Shown: in pieces, positions 45,101 through 56,700 of the stretch | How positions within the stretch are numbered: the first letter of the stretch is position 1 | Layout of the letters: each line of letters begins with the position of its first letter | Source of the DNA: Pararge aegeria | Lineage: Eukaryota > Arthropoda > Insecta > Lepidoptera > Nymphalidae | Length of the DNA stretch: 64,000 nucleotides | Direction of reading: 5' to 3' | Assembly: GCF_905163445.1 (NCBI RefSeq) | Contig: NC_053195.1 | Coordinates: forward strand, 9,786,501-9,850,500 | The notes under the pieces: model-generated | Told to the model about the DNA's origin: nothing | The model's input: only the letters and a program-made list of their open reading frames with translations | Database searches by the model: none | Translations under genes and position numbers: made by a program

Positions 45101-47517
45101 AGATGTGCCAGCCCATGTCACTCTTAATGTACCCCATAACTCTCCTCCGAGTGTTACTTTTCTGAGAATTAATCCTCGTATACTCTCATACTGATAAACA
45201 AGTCCTCGAGCGAATCCAGCTAGAAGTCGAGTACCATCGTGATTATATGACAGACATGTAACTGCTCCGTTATCGCCATTTGAGTCACACACCCACCGTA
45301 ATGTTTGATCGTGGAATGAAAGTAGATGGCCATGTGCAGTTCCCACTGTAAGTCTACCATTGGAGCCAATACTTAATGTGGTAGCAGCACCGGCAGATGA
45401 TCGTTCCTGAAAAAATATTTTTTTAAATGGCATATGAATAGAATCATTGTCATCATTATCAACCAATTTTCGGCCCACAAGTCCACAGGTCTGCTTTCGT
45501 AATAAAGCTGAGATTTAGGCTGTAGTCCACTGTCCAGAACACTGATTTCTGATCACTGGTTCAGATTGTTAAACATCACACACCTTTGAGCATATTGTGA
45601 ACAATTGGGTTGGTAACAAAAACTATCCTCATAATGTTTTCCTTTCCCACTAAGCAAGTGATATTTTAAAGCTTAAATTAAAGACTAGTACTACTTAGGA
45701 CCTACTTATTTATAGCATAACAACACATATAACACATGTTCATAAACAATTTCCTACAGACTTCTGATAAAAAAACAGTGATAATTGTAATCATATTATT
45801 TACAATAATTGCCTGAATAGGTATTTTTAATGTAGATATGGGGTACATTTATAATAAATTGATATGTTATCACTATGAAGTTCACGCACTGTACATACTG
45901 CTACTAGCTCAGCTTGATGCGGTGGGATGCAGGCCTACGTCTTGTGGTCAAGGTCAACTCTTATCAGATATCTGATATATCTTATCTATAATTTGACAAA
46001 ACGCTTGCAACAGCTTGAGCTGAACAAAGAACACACTGGGAAACATAACAACCCAATCAATTGGAAACCCCTCTTCCCGGCCAAAACATCAGCTGCACCC
46101 TCACAATACAGGGAGTGCCCTTGATGCAGGGCTCATTCATCAGACCTTTAATCCTTAGCTTAAGAGTTTATGGACTGATTGTAGATGTAAACAACAAAAC
46201 AAAAATAAAAATTTAGAAGGGCTACAATAGAGCCTTAAATTACCAGCATCATATGGTAGATGAGTAGATGAGATGGAGTATTTCTATGGTTGTGTATATT
46301 TTTTTACCTTCTATGCTAGATCATTAACAGTACTCATATACAAACTGTGAAACTACTCCATGGCATTTATTCAAAACTGATATGGCATTAGGGTAAATAA
46401 ATTTTCACAATGGTGGCTTCTGTAGTTCTCAAGATATTCATGGGTGCTGGAAATTATCCAATGCCCCTCCTACTTTTTCATGGATAATGCATCAAAATTT
46501 TGCAGCTACTATATAATTGTTAGTCTAGTGGTTAGTATGTCCAACCCTGGATCACAAGTTCTTTGTTTCATATTCTGGAAAGGGCCAAAGTTTTTCATTG
46601 ATTTTCTGTTACACTTTTAGAGTTGCACCCACTCTTGGGACATTAATAGGCTATGGATGATGATAAAAGAATTTCTAAGTTTCAATATAAAATCTGTTCA
46701 ACCTATAAGTTAAACAAAAACTAATCACTAAACTGTGAATAGTTTATTCTTAAAAGCTTTTATACTTATTAACAGTACAACTTACTTGAGCCTGTAATAA
46801 TTGTTGTGATATTGCCTGTAAAAAGTCAACTTGTAAAGCAGAACATGTGGTTTCCTCAAATTTTGATGAAGATATTTTGTTTTCGCTTTCCAATTCCTCT
46901 GAAGATAATACTTCTGCAAGGGTTGGGGCCTCACTGGTAGGCAAAGCATATTCCACTTCATCAAGCTGCAGATGAATAAAAAAATATATTTATTTAATAA
47001 CTTATAAATAAAAGCAAAACTTCAGATAGATGATGCAAAATAATGATGGGAAAGTAAAAAATCATATTAAACGTGGACAAAGAATGCAGGCAACAGCCAA
47101 TTTAATTTTATACAGATGGGACTCATTACAAGATTGCAATACTCCACCTAAGCCTTTAGTACCAGTTATTATCACATTCACATGATAACAAATTATTGTT
47201 TTAGCCTGTCAACTAGTGTTTGAGCAACATTGTGGGCTAATTCCCTCTCCTAAGAAAAGGAATCTTGTGCCGAAACATTTGGACATTATTAGTCTGCTAA
47301 TGATTAATATTTCAGACGTTTAAATTTTAGTAACATTAAAAACAGAAATATCTATTCTCAAACACAACATAATAAAGATAAAAATTAAATAATTTGTGAA
47401 GCAAAGGCATTGAAAATTTTATATCACCTCTTCAAAATCCACATACTGAAGACTTTCCACTGATTCGAGATCAGAATCTAAAAGTGATTGAGTTGAAGGT
47501 GTTTTCAGTAAATCCAT
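37044..47517 (-). CDS. Vps8: Vacuolar protein sorting-associated protein 8 (CORVET subunit)
   Basis: CORVET-specific subunit that tethers early endosomes through Rab5. Nine exons: 47517-47428, 46965-46786, 45406-44597, 44275-43944, 42513-42390, 41292-41139, 40944-40739, 39668-39504 and 38369-37044, giving 1128 residues. Residues about 90-360 form the WD40-like propeller (TVGTAHGHLLSF, GTRLLAGFARGLVYQYE, CLFSGARGEVV), ending PVYSSSFFK. The helical solenoid follows. A C-terminal RING-like motif is at about 1053-1090 (CRRC...LHCGRAVHADC...CAC), reduced from the standard eight ligands. All junction phases agree. The exon 8 donor is GC (GAG|GCAAGT), required to keep frame. Exon 7 and the end of exon 9 are much richer in GC than the surroundings. 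Start: first ATG at 47517. The product is shorter than recalled human VPS8 (about 1428 aa). Confidence 0.9.
39651..40135 (-). repeat. Minisatellite of four units spanning the VPS8 intron 7/exon 8 junction
   Basis: Units of 113-148 bp with ATTCCAGCCTGTAAT marks at 39661, 39775, 39888 and 40036. On the minus strand each unit holds CATTACAGGCTGGAA (ATTACAG in the fourth). In the unit nearest the gene, this is the real acceptor (CAG|GCTGGA) of exon 8. Each unit also carries GACTTCCCTGCA and AGNAACAAAAA-type blocks. The fourth unit includes an inverted copy (separate entry). The distal block GGCAGGAGACAAAAATT recurs at 62820, so part of it is a dispersed repeat. Confidence 0.85.
40001..40048. repeat. 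Perfect 23-bp inverted repeat with 2-bp spacer
   Basis: TACAGGCTGGAATATGATAC plus CCC (40001-40023) is exactly mirrored by 40026-40048. It lies inside the VPS8 intron 7 minisatellite and joins an inverted and a direct copy of the unit core. It would form a cruciform or RNA hairpin. Confidence 0.9.
40138..40435 (+). repeat. tRNA-derived SINE in VPS8 intron 7
   Basis: Has TTTGGCGCTGTGGATTTAAG, TAGGAGGTCCCGGATTCGAG (degenerate B box), GCTAGTTACCACC, CCGCTAAGCGATTAAGCGTT, GTAGAAACCAATTAGGGGTA and an A-rich end. Same family as 18360-18905 and 52735-52985. This copy lacks the 213-bp extra segment. Confidence 0.8.
40480..40705 (+). repeat. Dispersed repeat, copy 2, abutting VPS8 exon 7
   Basis: Aligns with 3455-3710 (shared blocks listed there). 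Its right end (GGTATGTTC) is about 30 bp from the exon 7 donor at 40739, so it fills the first part of VPS8 intron 7. Confidence 0.6.
41335..41575 (-). repeat. tRNA-derived SINE with intact A and B boxes in VPS8 intron 5
   Basis: On the minus strand the head reads ACTGGCGCAGTGGGCAGCGA (A box TGGCGCAGTGGG), then GTGGGTTCGATGCCCAC (B box GGTTCGATGCC in a T-arm-like hairpin). The body TGTTTACGTGATGAACATGA... and the tail ATACTTTGGGGCTAGATGG follow. Both pol III boxes match consensus at normal spacing. This is a repeat, not a tRNA gene, since no acceptor stem closes. Confidence 0.8.
42083..42133. repeat. (AT)n microsatellite
   Basis: About 25 uninterrupted AT units in VPS8 intron 5. The matching open frames on both strands encode only Tyr-Ile repeats and are not genes. 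Confidence 0.95.
43315..43570 (+). repeat. GCAGGTTTCCTCAC-family interspersed repeat, well preserved
   Basis: Contains GAACCTATTACCAGCCCACT, GGCACGGGTCTCC, GGCCCAGTGCGGATTGGT, ACACGCCTTTGAGCAC, CGCATGCAGGTTTCCTCACG and AAGCAAGTGATATTTTAATT in the usual order. It is the best copy in the window, in VPS8 intron 4. Confidence 0.8.
43660..43905 (+). repeat. Interspersed repeat with GAAATCGGTCCAGCCGTTTC block
   Basis: Contains GTGCTCCGATCTTCACCAAC, TCAATCCGGGGATTCCCTGA, AAGTTTCATTGAAATCGGTC and AACATACCCACACACTTTCT, then a TATATATAGAT end. The blocks are typical of a common lepidopteran repeat. It ends about 40 bp from the exon 4 donor of VPS8. Confidence 0.65.
45478..45690 (+). repeat. Decayed GCAGGTTTCC-family repeat in VPS8 intron 2
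   Basis: Recognisable blocks are CACACACCTTTGAGCA, CATAATGTTTTCCTTTCCCA and AAGCAAGTGATATTTTAA. The remainder is diverged. Confidence 0.5.
46505..46665 (+). repeat. Decayed tRNA-related SINE in VPS8 intron 2
   Basis: GTTAGTCTAGTGGTTAGTAT (A-box region) is followed by AGTTCTTTGTTTCATATTCTGG in the B-box position and GTTGCACCCACTCTTGGGAC. The B box has decayed. No tRNA cloverleaf closes. Confidence 0.35.
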
Positions 47518-48123
47518 CGTTTTTTAAGTCCAACTTTAAATGTGCAACTTGCAGCTACTATTGGATTTCCATGTTTATTATTTGAATATGTTCAAGTAAA
47601 ATATTTTTACTTCTGATACTTTATTTAATCTAAAACGCTAAATTAAATTCGAAATTGTTATTAATTTGAGGAAATTTTAATTTCTTCTTTTGTCGATTGC
47701 AATGATGTCAATGTCAAATGTCAAGTGTCATAATATGTCAAATTCTACGATGTTGGTGTTGTTCTCAGAAGGAAGGATATAGTCCTTGGTGCTCTATACT
47801 CTTTGTTCCGTACCTTCGTGCCCGTTGGCCGTTAGTTACCAGTCTTTGGTGAAAGGTTAATTTTGTGCATACATGAAATAATAATTTTATCATTTGTGAA
47901 ATTTTTTCGTGAGTATTTCATGTGATTGTGTCAAGTTTTTAAAGACTATGCTATTATATTTAAGTTTATTGCATTGATAGCGTGCTGGTTAGTTCTACGA
48001 AGAATTAACAGGTAAATTTGTAGAAGCAAATTGTGGCAAGTCGCCATCTTGTTCAAGGTTCTATTTTTGGAACAAGTACTACTACTACATTAAATTAAAA
48101 AAAGGTCCTACAAGCTATGCATC
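47518..48123. promoter_or_regulatory. Bidirectional promoter interval between VPS8 and LENG8
   Basis: The two start codons face away from each other with about 606 bp between them. At 47704-47742 TGTCA occurs five times in about 40 bp (e.g. GTCAATGTCAAATGTCAAGT). TGACA motifs also cluster upstream of MOSMO (61119-61340). No TATA box is obvious. The LENG8 5' UTR occupies an unknown part of the right half. Confidence 0.5.
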
Positions 48124-51100
48124 ATGACTGAAAATACTTCTAAACAACCCCCGATACAAACTATGAGTGGCATGCCACCGGATCCCAACTCATGGATGTA
48201 CGGTGTCTATCAGCAATACAGTGGGTATCAAGGTGGCATGTTCCCGCAGTTTTATAATCATCAGTACTATAACCAAATGGGTAATAATGGTGTTTTTCGT
48301 AATGACAATCAACAATATCACCAAAATCAACAAAATAACGACGTGAGGGCCAATTACGGCCATCCTCAGTTTTCCAAACCTCCTCCACCTTTGTTAGGAA
48401 TGTCTCCGTTTGATATGAGTCGTTCGTTTCATAACCAGTCCCCCATTAGGTTTAATCTTACTGGTAATAGAAAGTCTGCTCCCCTTCCTCCAAATGAAAA
48501 CCCTCTTGTGGCTAATAACAATAATAATGCTAAGAAAAAACGAAAGAAGGGAAATAAGGCAAATAACGAGGCAGGGACTTTTATGATGCCTCCGTTGCCT
48601 GACCATCCGCCGCCACTGCCCCCTTGTCCTCCACCAGATCTTCCCAAACCACCACCTCCTCCGCCACTAGACGTTCCCTTACCTCCCCCAATAGCAACAG
48701 AAGACATTCCTGAGCCACTGGAGGAGCCCAAGTGTGAAAATTATAATGAAAAAGAATTGGAGAATGTTGTTCCAAATGACAACTCTTCAAACTTTTTAAA
48801 ATCCTCATCAATACAAACATCAGCAGGAACTTGGCCTGAAAGTTTGGAAAGGTATATAAAAAGATGTTATGAGAAATGCAAAACAGGTATAGATCGCGAC
48901 CAAATTGATATATGTTTAAAGGGCCGTATTACAGCTGCTGCTAACAAAGATGAAATTTGGACGAGAAATTGGGATGATGAGCCTATACCTAGTGTACATA
49001 GTGAAAGAAATAGTTTATCAGTAAAGCCTGTTCGGGGTACACTGTCTTTGTACCAAAAGTGTGAAGCTGTTTCAGAGTTACATAAGAACAAGCCTTTGGC
49101 TGGCAGGAATTTCAATACCCATAAAAATTCTCCTCAAAGGCGAAGAAAAGCACATTCCAGGAGTCGCTCTAAATCTAAAAGTCCACCAAGAAAGAGGCAC
49201 AGGTAATTTTTTTAATTTATTTGTGATAAATTTACACAAAACAAAATTAATATTATACAGTTGTATGTAACTTATTTTGTTTCCACAGCACATCATCAGC
49301 ATCTAGTGATGAGATTGAAGAGAAAAAGAGTTTTAAGAATAAAACACGCCAGAAGGTTAAAGATAGATTGTCTCTAGATCAGAAAAAACCAGAAAAATTT
49401 CAGAAAAATAACAAAAAGAAAGCATATAACCAATTTAATGTTGAAGATTTGCAAGGTAATGCAGAGAAATTACAGAAGAGAGCGCAAAGATTTGGTAATG
49501 GAAATATTCCCACCATAGCAAGTTCAGTACAAGCAAACCGTCCTGGTGAAGTAAACAAGAGGCTGGAACCCTGTCTTAAAAAGCCAATAATACAAGATAC
49601 AGAAGGTGATTATGAACTTAACAATATGCATATAGTTGGGACGTGCACAGACATTGAGAAGTCCTTTTTAAGATTGACAAAAGCTCCTGAAGCATGTGAG
49701 GTTCGCCCTGTAATAGTGCTAAAGAACTCTATTAAAAATGTAAAAGAGCGATGGATACACCGGCAGGATTACAGATATGCATGTGATCAACTAAAATCAA
49801 TTAGGCAAGATCTAACGGTAAGATTATTTTAAATACCAATAATTTTTTTATTACATTAACTTACATTACATCAAATTATATGCATTTGTCTGAAAATAGG
49901 TTTTAATAGTATTATTTGAATTTAGGTGCAAGGAATAAGAGATAGTTTTACAGTGGAAGTATATGAAACACATGCTAGAATAGCATTAGAGAAAGGTGAT
50001 CATGAAGAATTTAACCAATGTCAAACACAACTTAAAATGCTTTACACAGAACTTCCAGATTGCAGGGCTAATGAAGCAGAGTTTAAGGCATATAGGATTC
50101 TCTACTATATATTTACAAATAATACTTTGGGTATGTATAATCTATATAATAATATGGTAAGAGAAATTTTTGGTTTCTCATTTTTACGTGATAAGGCTTA
50201 TTGAATTCAATAATAAAGAAAAAATTAAACCATTTGTAAACACCCAAGTTCAAGCACATCCATAACACATCCTTGCCAAGGCCAAAAACATTGATTAACT
50301 CACCAATGTAATCTATGCAGCATCTTTGATGTCACCTGTCATCTCTCTGTGTTGTATGGTATCCTAAATATTTTAAAATAAATATGTTTTTCTAGATCTT
50401 ACTACAATTTTCCAATTTCTGTCAAAAGAGGATAGAGAAAATGAATGTATCAAACATGCATTAAATACAAGATGTGCGTGGGCTACAGGAAATTTGCATA
50501 AATTTTTCATGTTGTATAAGACAGCTCCAATGATGGCAGGATACCTTATAGATTGGATTGTGGACAGGGAGCGGAAAAATTACCTGAAATACATCATAAA
50601 GTCGTATGTTTTTTCTGCTTTTTTTCTTTATTAATTTTATTTTGGTGCTTTTAGGTAATTTTTACATTTACCAGACATATTAATACATTTCTGACATTCG
50701 AGTCTAAATATGCTTTTCAATAATTAAGCTTGTTAATTGAACCAAACATTTCAATACTTTTTTTTTGTTTAACATAATATTTAATCCTCTTTCTTAGCTT
50801 CAAAATCCGAGAAATGATTAAATTAACTTACTTAATTATATTTAATTACTAAGATGACAGTAATTAAATATAATTAATTTACACAAAGTTAAATTACATC
50901 AATATGAAATATCTCCCATACATAATTAATGTTTTTTAAAGATTATTTTTCCTCTAATGATGAGAATTAGAATTACATTTGAAAAATTTGGATGATGCAT
51001 GTTAATACTTACCATGGGTCCATGTCATAAATATTATATTATGTAAATGTTACCCATATTATGTTTTATAAAAATTGATATCTTAAGATAGTAATCTTCA

Positions 51101-51565
51101 TTTAAATAATAGCTAATAATAACTTAACCTATTTTTCTTAGTAAAAAGGTACTTTTAAAATCTGTTTATACTTATCTACCAAAGTAGCTAGGCATTGTGC
51201 CTTGCAAGAAATTTTAGACATACATATTGCACAAATAATGAGTGATAAAAATATTATAAGAAAAAATCACACAGTTTTCATTTTATTATCTTTAATCTTC
51301 ATATTACCTGATTCCATTACTTTTGCACCATTTTATTTTCACCAATGGCCAACCTCATTTGGTTGGTTATGTTATATTAACATTTTTTTATATGTGCAGC
51401 TACAGGCAGAGTGTTCCTGTGGACTTCATCGTACGTGAGCTGGCATTTGAATCAACTTCTAAAGCTTTTGAGTTCTTGAATCAGTTTCCTCTGTCATATA
51501 CTGGCAATGATCAAAGTAATATTGATTGCAAGGCCAGCCTCCATGTAATCAATCAAAACATCTAA
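48124..51565 (+). CDS. Leng8: Leukocyte receptor cluster member 8 homologue (SAC3/THP3-type PCI-like domain)
   Basis: LENG8/THP3 proteins are nuclear SAC3-family proteins linked to mRNA processing and export. Five exons: 48124-49202, 49289-49817, 49926-50130, 50396-50603 and 51400-51565, giving 728 residues. The N-terminus is low complexity, rich in Q, N, Y and P (NSWMYGVYQQYSGYQGG), with a proline run (PPLPPCPPPDLPKPPPPPPL). A conserved block near residue 240 (TWPESLERYIKRCYEKC) and TRNWDDEPIP follow, then an arginine/serine/lysine stretch (RSRSKSKSPPRKRHR). The SAC3/GANP domain fills about 475-728 (RPVIVLKNSIKNVKERW, RDSFTVEVYETHARIALEKG, ELPDCRANEAEFKAYRILYY, VPVDFIVRELAF). All junctions are GT-AG and in phase. 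AATAAA is near 52157. SAC3D1 or GANP fit less well because of the N-terminal blocks. Confidence 0.93.
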
Positions 51566-52194
51566 CATACCACTTATGCATTTGTGCAAAGTCGTCCTGT
51601 TAAAGTAAAATATATTTTGTGTGTGGTAATGTAAAGGCGCAGTGACAGGGTCAGCAGCTTTGGCAGAGCTTCAGCAGAGCTTCAGCAGTTGTTACAAAGG
51701 CCAACATCATTATTCACCTTCGTTGTAATAGGCACAGGCGGCGTCACAATATTTCATAATATATTTGAGCACCTGAAAAATTTGGAATGAGTGGCAGTTT
51801 TAGTGAGAATATTGATTTTATGAAGAACTGCTTTACATATGCGTGGGAGCTGCTACAAAGCAATTGGAGGTTTTAGTGTATAGACATTTCAGCAGTGCTA
51901 AAGACTTACAGAAAAAGTAAAATAGTGTTAATTAGTAAGAGAACTTTTAAATCATCATTGATGTTGTGTAAATATTGGAGTTTTATAAATATATTGTTCA
52001 AATAGTGTAATTAATAATAGAACTTGTACATAAATGTGATACGCTTTTAAGTCAATATATGATTTTTATAACAGTTATTTGTTTATTTTTAAAGTACTAT
52101 TTTATCCAGTGTGAACTCATGCTACGATAAATCGTAACAACAAAGTACAGCATAATAATAAAACTATATTGTGTAAGTTGAAATGTTTTTACCA

Positions 52195-52400
52195 TTATCA
52201 TGAACCCATTTCTATGGCCCACTGTTGAGCACGGGTCTTTTCTCACAGTGAGAATGGCTTAAGGCGGTCCCAACTCCCAGTGCGGATTGGTGGATTTGCG
52301 TGGTGGCGCACACCTTTCAGAACATGTAGAACTCTCAGGAATGCATATTTCCTCACGATGTTTCCTTCACTGTCGATAATACATTTTAATGAACTAATCA
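52195..52400 (+). repeat. GCAGGTTTCCTCAC-family repeat
   Basis: ATGGCCCACTGTTGAGCACG, CCCAGTGCGGATTGGTGGAT, ACACCTTTCAGAACAT and TTTCCTCACGATGTTTCCTT occur in the family order. Moderately diverged from 43315-43570. Confidence 0.7.
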
Positions 52401-52509
52401 AGCTAAGAAGTAAATTATCCCTACTAAATTGAATATTTAAAGTAAACAGAAAGAAATGACAAATATACATACATACAAATGTTCAAAGCTGACAAATTGT
52501 AGTTGCTAA

Positions 52510-52672
52510 TATTGCATATTGTTTTTGGCATAGAGTTGGAACGGAGTTAAAAGGACGGAGCGTACCTAACAGGCTATTTTTTATCCCAGGAAAACAACTG
52601 ACTCGCTCGTGATTTGTAAAATACCATAAACGCTAACATAGAACGCGGGCAACAGCTAGTTAATCATAATTC
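52510..52672 (-). repeat. Interspersed repeat starting CTAGCTGTTGCCCGCG
   Basis: On the minus strand CTAGCTGTTGCCCGCGTTCT begins a common lepidopteran repeat that continues with TATTTTACAAATCACGAGCG and TCCTGGGATAAAAAATAGCC. Class not assigned. Confidence 0.5.
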
Positions 52673-52734
52673 ATCATGTCCAGCGAAGTCGTAGATCAAG
52701 AAGACAGAATACTCATAATCTTTTAATTTACTAC

Positions 52735-52985
52735 AAGTCAGCCCTCGTCGGCAATCTGATAATACAGTCTAAGATGGTTCATGGTAATGGGTTAGCCTAT
52801 CAGTTATTAAACCCGTAGCCCTAATTGACACCCGGCACTTCTTTGTCGGCAGGGTGGTAAATGGCCTGACAGACCAGAAAAAAATCAGAAATTATGAATT
52901 TCCGAATTGCATTTGCCGGGTATCAAACACAGGACCCTCTCCCACTTAAAACTACAGCGCCCACCGTGCGAAAAACTTTTTGGAC
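52735..52985 (-). repeat. tRNA-derived SINE, minus strand
   Basis: The reverse complement reads in order CACGGTGGGCGCTGTAGTTT, TGTTTGATACCCGGCAAATG, ACCACCCTGCCGACAAAGAA, AATTAGGGCTACGGG and CACCATGAACCATCTTAGAC. Same family as 18360-18905 and 40138-40435. Confidence 0.75.
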
Positions 52986-53720
52986 GACCTCCCTGTAGCT
53001 TGGCCCATAAGTCTTCATATTACAGAGAATATTGTCCGAGTTGTTCCGTCCATTGTAAATAAAACGTTTTGTTATTTTATATTTTAATTATTCAGCCTGA
53101 GATTCAGAAACAGATTTTTATTATAATTATTATTAGGATTGACAAAATTTACATAATTTTTAGTCAGAGATATAATATTATAAGTAACCTACACCAGAAA
53201 CTTAATTTAATAAAAATCTAGAAAGACATTAAGGTACACACACTTACACACTGAAACATTTGCTACCACATCATATTTTTAACAACAGCCATATTTCATT
53301 TTAAAAACTTTATTGGAATGATAATTTTAAAAAATTACAATAAATTTATTAAGCAAATAAATAAAAAGTAGCAAAAAGCTTGAAAAATAAGGAATTATTT
53401 TAAAAATAATAAAATAAAGAATATTCACAAAAGAATTCTAATCACAATTCAAATCAAACAAAAATTAACAAAAAAATGAACATAGACAGTTCAACAATAA
53501 TTAAAATATTTAACATTGGTTTGTTATTTCATACTTAACAATATTATAATGTAGATTCTACATTGTACAGTTTATTATGTTGATAAAAAAAATGATTTTT
53601 ATATTAATTTTTAGGATGGTGTCCCCATTCAATACTGCTACTTTTTTCTATCAATCCTCCTGGCAATATCTACATATTTTTCTTAGTAAGCTAATTTTCA
53701 TTCAAAATATGGACTGGTTT

Positions 53721-56700
53721 TTAGAAATGCGGTAAACAGACTTTACCCGCAAAAAGCTCAGAAATCACAGTAATCCATAGAGAAAGGACAAATAGTATAT
53801 ATGAAATTCCAACTTGGTGGCTGTTAGGCAGTTGATATGGTTGGCCTCCAATCTCATCAACATGGAAACCCATAGGGAATATCACAGCAGCAAGACAAAA
53901 CACAACCACTGGAATAAAGAAAAAAAAATATTTATTATAATTTGGGTGTCAATCAAACTAATTTGACAGGTCCTGCAGAAAAGAACAGCATACTTTTAAA
54001 CTATGCTAATTTAGTATATAGGATTGGCGGGAAACTTCGAATTTGGCGGACGTGGTTTTTTTAGATTTTAATTTTTAATTATGAATTGAATTGTAAAACT
54101 GGGGACTTCGCAGCGTTGGCCTTGGTCGACACACGTGTAGTGATTTTCGGTGTTGTTTTTAGTGAAAAGTAGCCGATTTTTGTGTTTTTTTTTAACAACC
54201 GTTTTGGTGGTGGTGAGTGTTTATATTAATAGGGATGGAGCTAGATACTCCTCCGGAGCCTCCAGACCCTGACGGGTCTCGAATCTTCACGAATGAGGAT
54301 GCACCTCGCGCGTCTAGCCAAACATCAAGAAAACGCCCAGTTGACACTGAAAAGTCCGCTAGCGTAACATTCAAGAAAAAAACTGTAAAAGAGTCATCAC
54401 AATCGGTTCCGTCGATCCAAACTGTTTTTACGCATCCTTCCTTTGCAGAAGGCCCCGAAAGTTACGATAAGGATGACAAAGGCCCCTTCATAGTCCATGT
54501 CTCAAGGGAAATCTCAGATCCATCTGCGGGTACGTCTATCAGAGCACTTAAATTCGGTCAATTTATGCATAAAAACAAGTTCACCAATATTGTAAGTGAT
54601 GGTGTTAAAAACGTTGGCCGTAACAAGATTAGCGTCGAATTTTCTTCTGCTCAAGCTGCTAACACATTTATAATTAGCCCAATTCTGCCCCTTACGAAAT
54701 ATCAGGCTAAAATCCCAACCTACAATATAACAAGGATGGGTCTAGTGCGAGGTGTCCCTGTAGACTGGTCTATGGAGGAGTTTGTGGAGTCGTTAGAACT
54801 ACCTGCTGGTTGTGGTGCAGTTCTGAAAGCCCGCCGTTTGAACAGAAAATCGTCAAATGAAGGAACAATAGAATGGCTTCCCACCCAGTCGGTGGTAGTC
54901 ACTTTTAGGGGTCAGATGCTTCCATCTAAAATTTTCTCATTTTACACCTCTCTCCCAGTAGAACCATACAAATACCCAACAATCCAGTGTCTGAACTGCT
55001 GCCGTTTCGGCCATATCAAAGCCCAGTGCAGATCTAAACCTAGGTGTTACAGGTGTGCACAGCCGCACACTGGAGAATCATGTGATGTCATCAAAGAAAA
55101 GGCCACGTGTATATATTGCTCAGGTAGTCATTTTGCTTCAGATAAGGAATGTCCGGAATTTACTCGCCAGCAGAATATTAAACTAGCCATGTCCCAGGAC
55201 AGTGTATCTTATATGGAAGCCTCATTGCGGTTTCCTCCAGTTCACAAATCATATGCGGAGATAGCAAGAGAATTGTTCCCTACTCCAATCTACTTTCCCC
55301 TTCCTTCAAATCCTCCCCATCACCCTTCAAACTCTCCCCAACCGAATTCTTTCAATTCACCCCGTAGGTCATACCGGGAAAAAATTATCCGCCCGGCTCG
55401 TACCCGAGCTCCCTTAGCGAAGGGTTATGACAAATACGCCCACCGATCCTTTACCAACAGTCCCTCTTCCTCCCTACCTAATGGCTGCGCCCTTGGCAGC
55501 AGCCTACCTGACTCTCCCCCATCCCAAAGTAAAATGCTAGAGGTTCTCTCTGAATTCCTTCTGAGTATTGTTGCTCCATGCAGCGAAATTCCACTACCGC
55601 CCAACGTTGCACATAACTTATCCCAACTGTTTAATATCCTAAATAATGGCCCCAACAACCTTACTACAATGGAACAGTAAAAGCATCCAACCAAAGAAAC
55701 AAGATCTTTTATCTTTAATTAACCTGCATAACCCTATCATTGTTGCTATCTGCGAAACATGGCTGAGGCCTGGTTCTCGCTTTCGGGTTCCTGGCTTCTG
55801 CTGTGTGCGGGACGACAGGAGTGATGGTTATGCAGGCAGTGCCATTTTTATTCGACACAATCTTCCCTTTTCTTCTATTCCCCTCCCCGCTCACAGTGAT
55901 CAACTTAATGTTGTTGCTGTGAGGAGTCTAAATATTTCCTTTCTTTCACTGTATATTCCACATCCTAATCCATCCTTGATTCCAGAAATCCGGTCTATCC
56001 TATCCTCCCTTCCTACCCCAGTTGTGATTATGGGTGACTTTAATGCTCACCATACTTCTTGGGGGTGTTACTACTGTGATGGGTTTGCTCCGTTATTGAT
56101 AGACATCTTTGAGGATACTAACCTCTGTATCCTCAATGATGGCACTCCTACCCGTAGAGTCTATCCCTATCAGAACCCAAAATCTGCTATTGATCTATCC
56201 CTTTCTTCTCCCTCTCTTGCATCTCAGCTATCCTGGAAAGTCCTACCAAGTACTTTTGGCAGTGATCACTTCCCTATCATCCTATCCCTGAATACTAGAT
56301 CATTACCACCTTCCAACCCTAGTCCATTATTGAAGTATAAACTGCATAAAGCTGACTGGTCACGTTACGCTCAATCTGTTGATAACATGATAGACTCTTT
56401 ACCTGATCTTGAGCATTGTGACAATTTATTAACTTGTTATGAGCAATTTGTTAAATATCTTATTTCTTCAGCCGACTCTAATATTCCTTGTAAAAAGTCT
56501 TATGCCAAAAATCACTTATCTTCCCCCCCTTGGTGGGATGGGGAATGCACTGATTTATTTAACCAAAGAAAGGCTGCAGAAGAAGAATATACAGATAGCA
56601 TGACAAATGATAACTTTATGAAGTATCAACATTTGGATGCTAAAATAAAAAGTTAGTGTCTAAAAAGAAAAGGTTCGGTTGGACCAAATTCTGTGAATCA

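Larger units (their letters stand above)
51566..53720. other. Intergenic region between convergent LENG8 and MOSMO
   Basis: Includes 3' UTRs of LENG8 (left) and MOSMO (right; minus-strand AATAAA near 53314-53309). Three repeats lie between. The remainder is AT-rich and I see nothing else in it. Confidence 0.6.

Noticed and set aside
44790..45194. Plus-strand 134-codon ORF
   Set aside because: Antisense to the VPS8 beta-propeller exon, which is clearly the coding strand.
48429..48731. Minus-strand 100-codon ORF of Gly/Ser repeats
   Set aside because: It is the antisense of the LENG8 proline-rich stretch; low complexity only.
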